Below, in pieces: positions 58,628 through 64,000 of a stretch of 64,000 nucleotides of DNA. The stretch is from Brachybacterium sp036311905 (GTDB taxonomy: Bacteria; Actinomycetota; Actinomycetes; Actinomycetales; Dermabacteraceae): contig NZ_JAZDCH010000018.1 of NCBI RefSeq assembly GCF_036311905.1, positions 62,001-126,000 of the forward strand, read 5' to 3'. Each line of letters opens with the position of its first letter. Within the stretch, counting starts at the first letter, position 1. The position numbers and the translations under genes are program-made. The notes beneath the pieces are model-generated. The model had not been told where the DNA came from and made no database searches. It worked only from the letters and a program-made list of their open reading frames with translations.

Positions 58628-61066
58628 GTGCGCGTGCTCCATCGTCGACTGCTCGATGCGCTCGACGCCGCCTCCTCGCTGCTGTTCTTCGAGGCGGTGC
58701 CCGGCAGCGGTCGGTCCACCGTGCTCCACCAGTGGGAGAGCCAGGCGGTTCCGGAGTCGGGCGAGATCCGGCTGCTCTTCGACGCCCGCCACATTCCGCG
58801 GCATCGGCCCGAGCGGTTGCAGCTGCTGCTGACCGCACTGCGGCACAAGTTCGGGGAGAGCGGCGGGGAACTCTCCCTGGACGAGGAGCGTCTCCGCGAC
58901 AGCACCTTCCGGATCCTGCGCGATCTCGGCCGGCCCGTCTCGATCGGCATCCTCGAGGCCGATCACCTGCCCGTCGAGATCTTCGACGCCGCGCTCACGC
59001 TCCTCCCGGCCGGTGTCCGGCTGCTCGTCGTCGGTGTGGACATGTCCCCGCTCGTCCGCCGGGCCGAGGAGCTGGGCCACTACTTCACGATGCTCGGGGA
59101 GAGCGATGCCCAGCTCACCCTCGAGGAGACCCGCGCCCTCGTCGCCGAGCGCGGTGTCGAACTGTCCGAGCAGGCCGCCACCGCCCTCCGGCGGGCCACC
59201 CACGGCCACCCCGGCATGATCCTCACCAGCCTCGACGCTCTGCCCGTCGACGCCGACGCAGGCCTGCTCACCCGGGACCGGGCCCTCGGCGCCTACCTCA
59301 TGGTCGGCGCCGGGAACTGGGGGCCGGCTCCCTTCGCCGCCTTCCTCGGCCTCGTGCTGCAGACCCCGCGGATCACCACGCGCGAGGCGGAGGCGCTCGG
59401 CGACCCCGCCACCGCCGCCCGCTACCTCGACCGGATGGTCGCGCTCGGTCTGGGGACCCGGGTGTGGCACGACGGCCTGCGCATGCGGGTCTTCCGCTGG
59501 GACCGGTCGATCCGTCAGATGCTGCTGCACTCGGCGCTCACCCGCTCCACCCCGACCCTCGAGCTCGACCATCGCCTGGTCGAGGCCGCCCGCCGCACCG
59601 GCGACCACGAGCTGCTGGTCACCGCCCTGGTCTCCCGCGGGGAGCTCGCTGAGGCCGAGGAGCTGCTGGCGGAGCAGATCTGGGACGTGCTGCCGGATGC
59701 ACTGTCCTCGCTGTGGGCGCCGCTGCAGCGGATCAGCCCGCTCTCCCTCGAGGAGCATCCGTCTCTGCTGCTCGCCCGGCTGCGGCTCAGCCCGCACCGC
59801 GCGGAGTCCCCGGTCTCCCTGCGCGCTGCGCTGCGCGCCCTGCGCATCCACCTCGAGACCACCGGGTCCGACGCCCCCTGGGACCGGATGGGGCACCTCG
59901 CCCATGCCTTCGCCCTCGCCCTCTACGCGGGCGAGCGCGAAGGGATGATCGAGGTGTTCACCCGGCTGCGGGCCCTGATCGCGGACCTCTCCGGCACGGA
60001 GGCCGCCGAGGCGGCCCGTCCCCGAGATGTCTGCGTGCTGCTGCTCGTGGTCGACACCGCCTTCCGCAGCGGCAACGCCATCCCCGCCGCGGAGATCGCG
60101 CGCTTCGCCGTCCAGGTGATCGAGACCGATCCGGCCCGGCTCGATCCGCGCGGGGTTCGCACGGAGTCGGCGCTGCGCGTGATCCTCCACGACCATCGCG
60201 CCCGCGGACTCGAGGACGGCCTGGACCCCGAGCCCCTGCTCGCCGGGTCCCAGCGCCTGCACCGCGACGTGGACGTGCTGGCCGCCGCCATGTGCTTCAT
60301 GTGGGAGGCGATGGACGCGGGCGAGTTCGAGGCGGCCGACGCATACCTTCAGGCCGCCACCGAGCGCCTCCCCGATCCCGAGGGGCTGCCGCTGCTGCAG
60401 CTCATGCGCGCCCACATCGCCGTCTACCGGCAGGCCCCGGCGAAGCTCGCGACCTACGCCAGCGCCTACGAGCGCGCCACCCTCTCCGTCCCCCAGGACT
60501 TCGCGCAATCCGGGCACAGCCAGATGCAGCGGATCACCGACTTCCTCGCCCGCCAGCTGGGCCGGCCCCTGCCGAGCCCCGGCTTCCTGCCCGCCAGCCC
60601 GGTGCCCGGGCGGCCGTTCTACCCGCGCACCGAGTTCACCGTGCTGCTCATGGAGAGCCTCTACGCGCTGCGCGAGGGCCGGATCCCCAGCGTGCGCGTC
60701 GCCCTCGCGAAGGCCACCGCCCTCATTCCACGCCGTGACCTGGGCCTGTACGTGCTCAGCCATGCGACCGCCGCGGAGGTCTCCGAGCTGGTGCGCATCT
60801 CCCAGGAGGTGCCCGGGGGTGATTCCCTGCGCCTCGAACGGGCGATGCGCTACGCGGGGCACTTCGCGCGCCGCCCCTTCGAGCTATCGGATCGCGAACG
60901 GGAGGTGCTCGAGCTGCTGCGCCGTGGCGCGACCAATCCCGAGATGGCCGAGGCGATGTTCGTCTCGGTGAACACCGTGAAGTCCCACCGGCTCACCCTG
61001 ATGCGGAAGCTCGGCGCCTCCAACCGGGACGAGGCGCTCGCCGCCGCCGATCACTGGCGGCTCTGA
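58628..61066 (+). CDS. large LuxR-family (STAND/MalT-like) regulator
   Basis: An 812-residue protein. The N-terminal ATPase-like domain starts FFEAVPGSGRSTVL: the P-loop carries Arg29 in place of the catalytic lysine, so ATP hydrolysis is doubtful. A long helical-repeat middle (about 320-720) resembles MalT-type sensor repeats. The C-terminal LuxR HTH is intact (LSDREREVLELLRRGATNPE... VNTVKSH, about 748-800). The GTG at 58628 is close to GGGAGG; a second GTG at 58634 has better spacing and may be the real start. It is divergent from the VOC gene and convergent with the LacI gene. Target unknown. Confidence 0.88.
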   Translation: MRVLHRRLLDALDAASSLLFFEAVPGSGRSTVLHQWESQAVPESGEIRLLFDARHIPRHRPERLQLLLTALRHKFGESGGELSLDEERLRDSTFRILRDLGRPVSIGILEADHLPVEIFDAALTLLPAGVRLLVVGVDMSPLVRRAEELGHYFTMLGESDAQLTLEETRALVAERGVELSEQAATALRRATHGHPGMILTSLDALPVDADAGLLTRDRALGAYLMVGAGNWGPAPFAAFLGLVLQTPRITTREAEALGDPATAARYLDRMVALGLGTRVWHDGLRMRVFRWDRSIRQMLLHSALTRSTPTLELDHRLVEAARRTGDHELLVTALVSRGELAEAEELLAEQIWDVLPDALSSLWAPLQRISPLSLEEHPSLLLARLRLSPHRAESPVSLRAALRALRIHLETTGSDAPWDRMGHLAHAFALALYAGEREGMIEVFTRLRALIADLSGTEAAEAARPRDVCVLLLVVDTAFRSGNAIPAAEIARFAVQVIETDPARLDPRGVRTESALRVILHDHRARGLEDGLDPEPLLAGSQRLHRDVDVLAAAMCFMWEAMDAGEFEAADAYLQAATERLPDPEGLPLLQLMRAHIAVYRQAPAKLATYASAYERATLSVPQDFAQSGHSQMQRITDFLARQLGRPLPSPGFLPASPVPGRPFYPRTEFTVLLMESLYALREGRIPSVRVALAKATALIPRRDLGLYVLSHATAAEVSELVRISQEVPGGDSLRLERAMRYAGHFARRPFELSDREREVLELLRRGATNPEMAEAMFVSVNTVKSHRLTLMRKLGASNRDEALAAADHWRL

Positions 61067-61091
61067 GCCCGACGCCGCAGCCGCGACCACA

Positions 61092-61138
61092 CGACCCGCC
61101 CGGCGGGACAGCCCTGCCGACCCGCCCGGCGGGGCAGC
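61092..61138. repeat. direct repeat of a hairpin-forming 20-mer
   Basis: CGACCCGCCCGGCGGGACAG and CGACCCGCCCGGCGGGGCAG occur in tandem, 26 bases apart, between convergent genes (stops 61066 and 61143). Each holds CCCGCC/GGCGGG, a short stem; probably a bidirectional terminator. Confidence 0.6.
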
Positions 61139-61142
61139 GCCG

Positions 61143-62120
61143 CTACCCGGCCCAGGCGGGCGGGAGCAACGTCGTGCGCGGCTCCGCCCCCGGCTCGCGC
61201 AGCAGCCGGACCAGCTCCCGCACCGCGAGCGCGCTCACGTCGGCCTGGCGCGGAGTGAGCCGGGGCAGCGTGGCGACCGGGCCGCCCACCCCGTCCAGGG
61301 GCTGGTCGGCGAAGGAGATCACCACGCGGTCCTCACGGCCGAGCCGCCCCGCGAGGGCCAGCGCGAACAGCAGCTCCTGCTCCTGCGACAGCCCGAACAG
61401 AGCGGTCCGCCCCCGGGCCCCGTCGAACGACGCATCAAGGGCGACCACCTCCTCCGGCGTGCCCGGGGCGATCACCACCTCGAGCTCGGTGGGCGCCGCG
61501 GCCCGCAGACCCCGCAGGAAGCGGGAGACGTCGTTGCGGCGGCTCCTCTCGTCCAGCTGCCCGAACAGCAGCAGCCGCGCGCAGCCCGCCGCGAGCGCGC
61601 CCTCGACGACCTTCGCCCCGAGCAGCTCGAAGTCCAGGTCCACCACGGACGCCCCCGGCATCTCGTCCGGCTTGCCGAGGGACACGCAGGGAAGCCCCGA
61701 GGCCGCCACCGCGTCCAGCCGCTCGTCCTGCCGCGAGATCTCCATCAGGATCAGCCCGTCGCACAGACCGGTGCCGGCGACCCGCCGCACCCCGGCGGCG
61801 CCCTCGTCGGCCGTCACCACCAGCACGTCCAGGTCGAAGCGGCGGGCCTCCTGCGAGATCGCGACCAGGAACGGCATCGGGCCGGCGGGGCGGGGCGCGG
61901 TGGCCGGGACCATCAGCCCGATCACCCCGGAGCGGCGCGAGCGCAGCGTGCGCGCCCCCGAGTTCGGGTGGTAGCCGAGCTCCTCGATCGCTGCCTCGAT
62001 GCGCCGCCGCGTCTCCTCGGAGATGGGCCGTGCCCCGGTGAGGGCGTAGCTCACGGTGGACTGCGAGACACCGGCCAGCCGCGCCACGTCCTGGCTCGTC
62101 GGCGCCGCCCGCTTCACCAC
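61143..62120 (-). CDS. LacI-family transcriptional regulator
   Basis: A 325-residue LacI protein. The HTH is TSQDVARLAGVSQSTVSYAL (about residues 7-26), then an ISEETRRRIEAAIEELGYHPN hinge and a ligand domain with the usual effector pocket (LDVLVVTADEG, PCVSLGKPDE, RVVISFADQPLDG). Two adjacent GTG codons at 62120 and 62117 follow GGGGAGC; one of them is the start, since the longer frame does not match the family. It is the last gene of the ThuA-Gfo/Idh/MocA-LacI unit, 40 bp after it, and probably controls that operon with a sugar effector. Confidence 0.92.
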   Translation of the reverse strand: MVKRAAPTSQDVARLAGVSQSTVSYALTGARPISEETRRRIEAAIEELGYHPNSGARTLRSRRSGVIGLMVPATAPRPAGPMPFLVAISQEARRFDLDVLVVTADEGAAGVRRVAGTGLCDGLILMEISRQDERLDAVAASGLPCVSLGKPDEMPGASVVDLDFELLGAKVVEGALAAGCARLLLFGQLDERSRRNDVSRFLRGLRAAAPTELEVVIAPGTPEEVVALDASFDGARGRTALFGLSQEQELLFALALAGRLGREDRVVISFADQPLDGVGGPVATLPRLTPRQADVSALAVRELVRLLREPGAEPRTTLLPPAWAG

Positions 62121-62160
62121 CGCTGCTCCCCGCTCTCCGAGGAGGCCCCGGCTCGTCCGC

Positions 62161-63324
62161 TCACCCGGCCCGCAGGCCGCTCGCGCCATCCTCCCATCGC
62201 GAGAGCGCCGTGCTGACGGCCTCCGGGCCGGGCATCTCGCGGGCCTGCGCGAGCGCCTTGTCGAGCACCTCGGCGAGCTGGACCGTGCGGTCCTCGTCGG
62301 CCGAGCGGACCGCCGCCTCGACGATCGCCTGCGTCCACACGTTCCCGTGCACCTCCCCGGCGGGCACCGGCCCGCCGCGCAGCGCGGCGCAGAAGTCGGC
62401 GAGCGAGCCCGCGAGCTCCCAGCGCTCCGCGGCCGACGGCGCCGCGCCCTCGACGGTCTCGCCCTCCGCGGCGACGGAGCGCGGGACGGTCTCGCCGTCC
62501 CAGGTCACGGTGCCGCCCGCGCAGCTGATTCGCCAGTCGCCGTTCCAGCTGGTCTCCTGGCCGGGCGAGCACCAGGAGCCGGTGAAGGCGTGCACCGCGC
62601 CCGAGTCGTAGGTGACGTGCACGGTCGCCGCCGCATCTCCCGCGTACCAGCTCCACGAGGGGTTGTGGGAGATCGCGCGGACCGCGACGGGGCTGCCCTC
62701 GATCAGCACCCGCGCCGCGTCGAAGGCGTGGATGGCCATGTCCACGATCAGCGGGTGGCGCATCTCGTCGCGGAACCCGCCGAAGTGCGGCGCCTTGAAG
62801 AAGCGGGTCGCGACGATGCCCGCCCCGCCGAGGGCATCGGCCAGGCGCCGCGCCTCGTGCAGGTGCGGGTTGTACCGGCGGGACTGCGAGACCATGAACA
62901 GCTTCCCGCTCGCTTCGGCGTGCCCGGCGAGCGACACCGCCTCGGCGAGGGTCGCCGCGCACGGCTTCTCGCCGAGCACGTGCAGGCCGGCCTGGAGGGC
63001 CGCGGCGGTCACCGTGTGGTGCGCCTCTGGCACGGTCACGTCGATGACCGCCTCCGCGACGGTCGCGAGGGCGATCTCGGTCCCGTCGGTGCCGACGGCG
63101 ATCCGCTCGCGCGCCGACGGGTCCTCGATCATGTCCTGCACGGCGCGTTCGGCCGCACCGGGCACGACGTCGGCGACGCCGACGAGCCGGGCCGCGTCGG
63201 AGTCGAGCACCGTGCGGATCCAGGCACGGCCCATGCCGCCCGCGCCGACCACGACGACGGGGACGCGAGAGTCCGAAGGGTCGGTGGGGCGGGCGAGGCT
63301 GGAGGAAGAGAGCGCCTCGGTCAT
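62161..63324 (-). CDS. Gfo/Idh/MocA-family oxidoreductase
   Basis: A 387-residue NAD(P)-dependent oxidoreductase. The Rossmann motif VVVGAGGMGRAW (about residues 24-35), LGEKPCAAT with the conserved lysine (about 137) and VDMAIHAFD (His/Asp, about 201) are present. The start overlaps the ThuA stop (ATGA). ThuA with a Gfo/Idh/MocA enzyme is a common pair in oxidised-sugar or polyol metabolism; the LacI gene follows, so substrate-dependent regulation is expected. Specificity is not readable. Confidence 0.92.
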   Translation of the reverse strand: MTEALSSSSLARPTDPSDSRVPVVVVGAGGMGRAWIRTVLDSDAARLVGVADVVPGAAERAVQDMIEDPSARERIAVGTDGTEIALATVAEAVIDVTVPEAHHTVTAAALQAGLHVLGEKPCAATLAEAVSLAGHAEASGKLFMVSQSRRYNPHLHEARRLADALGGAGIVATRFFKAPHFGGFRDEMRHPLIVDMAIHAFDAARVLIEGSPVAVRAISHNPSWSWYAGDAAATVHVTYDSGAVHAFTGSWCSPGQETSWNGDWRISCAGGTVTWDGETVPRSVAAEGETVEGAAPSAAERWELAGSLADFCAALRGGPVPAGEVHGNVWTQAIVEAAVRSADEDRTVQLAEVLDKALAQAREMPGPEAVSTALSRWEDGASGLRAG

Positions 63325-64000
63325 GAGGTCTTCCCCGCGGCCTCAGCATCGCCCACGCCCTGGCCGCCCTCGCCGGAGAGGAACCAGTCGGTGGGATAGC
63401 GGTCCAGGAACGGGACCTCCCGCTCGGGGCTCGCGGGCCGGGCCCAGGAGACGCCGTTGGCGATCACGCGGCGCACGTCGCGGTGGTGGTAGACGGGATA
63501 GTCCTGGTCACCGGGGGAGAAGTAGAAGATCTTCCCCTTGCCGCGACGGAAGGTGCAGCCCGAGCGGAACACCTCGCCGCCGCTGAAGGACGAGACGAAG
63601 ATCAGCTCGTCCGGGGTGGGGATGTCGAAGTGCTCGCCGTACATCTCCTGCTCGGGGATGACGATCGGATGCGGCACGCCCTCGGCGATCGGGTGGGTGG
63701 GGTCCACGGTCCACACCAGCTCGCGATCGGACTCGTTGCGCCAGCGCAGGGTGCAGGTGGTGCCCATGAGCTTCACGAAGATCTTGCTCCAGTGCCCGGA
63801 GTGCAGCACCACCAGGCCCATGCCGGAGAGGACGTGGCGCTGGACGCGGTCCACGACCTCGTCGGACACCTCGCCGTGCGCCATGTGCCCCCACCAGGTG
63901 AGCACGTCGGTCTGGGCGAGCACCTCCTCGCTGAGCCCGTGCTCGGGATCGTCCAGCAGGGCGAAGCGGGTGGTGACGGAGTCGCCGAGGTTCTCGACGA
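63321..64000 (-). CDS. ThuA-domain protein (5' partial)
   Basis: The frame is open to the right edge, so the N-terminus is missing. The visible 226 residues carry the ThuA-type glutamine-amidotransferase-like fold: LTWWGHMAHGEV (about 40 residues in), GLVVLHSGHWSK (nucleophile-like Ser/His region) and GGEVFRSGCTFRRGKGKIFYFSPGDQD with YHHRDVRRVIANGV near the end. ThuA proteins take part in trehalose and related disaccharide use; family members are found in 3-keto-sugar pathways. It is the first visible gene of the operon with the Gfo/Idh/MocA and LacI genes. Confidence 0.9.
   Translation of the reverse strand, partial: VENLGDSVTTRFALLDDPEHGLSEEVLAQTDVLTWWGHMAHGEVSDEVVDRVQRHVLSGMGLVVLHSGHWSKIFVKLMGTTCTLRWRNESDRELVWTVDPTHPIAEGVPHPIVIPEQEMYGEHFDIPTPDELIFVSSFSGGEVFRSGCTFRRGKGKIFYFSPGDQDYPVYHHRDVRRVIANGVSWARPASPEREVPFLDRYPTDWFLSGEGGQGVGDAEAAGKTS

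Noticed and set aside
31478..61138. Classical Rho-independent terminators at the palindromes
   Set aside because: None has a T-tract, arms are often much longer than needed, and some lie in divergent or co-directional gaps; they are reported as repeats instead.

Overview
The window is very GC-rich and almost fully coding. It has AAGGAG/GAAGGAG ribosome sites, frequent GTG starts, TAnnnT-type -10 boxes and several apparently leaderless genes, so it looks like an actinobacterial chromosome. The gene content (actinobacterial iol cluster with a Cgl0159-type protein, XpaC/TelA pair, GH29/GH3/DUF5060 glycosidases) suggests Micrococcales, perhaps a Brachybacterium-like Dermabacteraceae. That placement is inference. 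No rRNA, tRNA, CRISPR, prophage or insertion sequence was seen.

Layout. 1-6229: carbohydrate hydrolysis (DUF5060 hydrolase cut by the left edge, LacI regulator, GH3 enzyme, type-B carboxylesterase). 6690-9919: a leaderless FCD/GntR regulator and an xpaC-telA pair. 10189-15867: a sugar-acid cluster (TIM-barrel isomerase, two SDRs, zinc-family dehydrogenase, fumarylacetoacetase-family hydrolase) holding two gene stubs: the 3' end of an FMN-dependent hydroxy-acid dehydrogenase and the first 22 codons of a rhamnonate-dehydratase-like gene. It reads as a decayed non-phosphorylating L-fucose/L-rhamnose route that would end in pyruvate and lactate. 16094-21159: four-carbon acid-sugar catabolism (hydroxyacyl-CoA-dehydrogenase-like enzyme, GntP permease, DUF1537 kinase, LtnD-like dehydrogenase). 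21358-31466: a nearly complete myo-inositol cluster in two divergent arms, iolD-mmsA-iolE-like leftward and iolC-Cgl0159-iolB-iolG-GntR rightward. The control region carries a perfect palindrome matching the corynebacterial IolR consensus.

31586-40467: more sugar catabolism. An SDR, a putative D-apionate lactonase and a nucleoside-hydrolase-like protein form a leftward operon; a VOC protein, a conserved hypothetical, an M81 peptidase and an alpha-L-fucosidase follow. 40671-47680: small metabolic and membrane genes, including an overlapping DHFR-like/DUF899/SRPBCC operon and a 74-residue membrane protein. 47690-51261: a visibly less GC-rich two-gene unit (MutT-type NUDIX plus a 1046-aa PLD-helicase-DUF3427 protein), the best candidate for acquired DNA and possibly a defence or repair module. 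51500-55973: a small SVLSIGS-repeat protein and an HSP90-like ATPase coupled to a large helical partner. 56033-57702: dhaK-dhaL. 57766-64000: VOC protein, large LuxR regulator, and a LacI/Gfo-Idh-MocA/ThuA operon cut by the right edge.

Between genes lie several imperfect long-armed palindromes. Two families are repeated: family A (five 59-bp copies plus a half copy) and family B (two copies). Others are single (35387, 37202, 40522). Most sit where genes converge, but some do not, so they are not all terminators. LacI-type 12-mers close to TCAACCGGTTGA precede three catabolic or regulatory genes, and ATAGGAT boxes precede three catabolic units.
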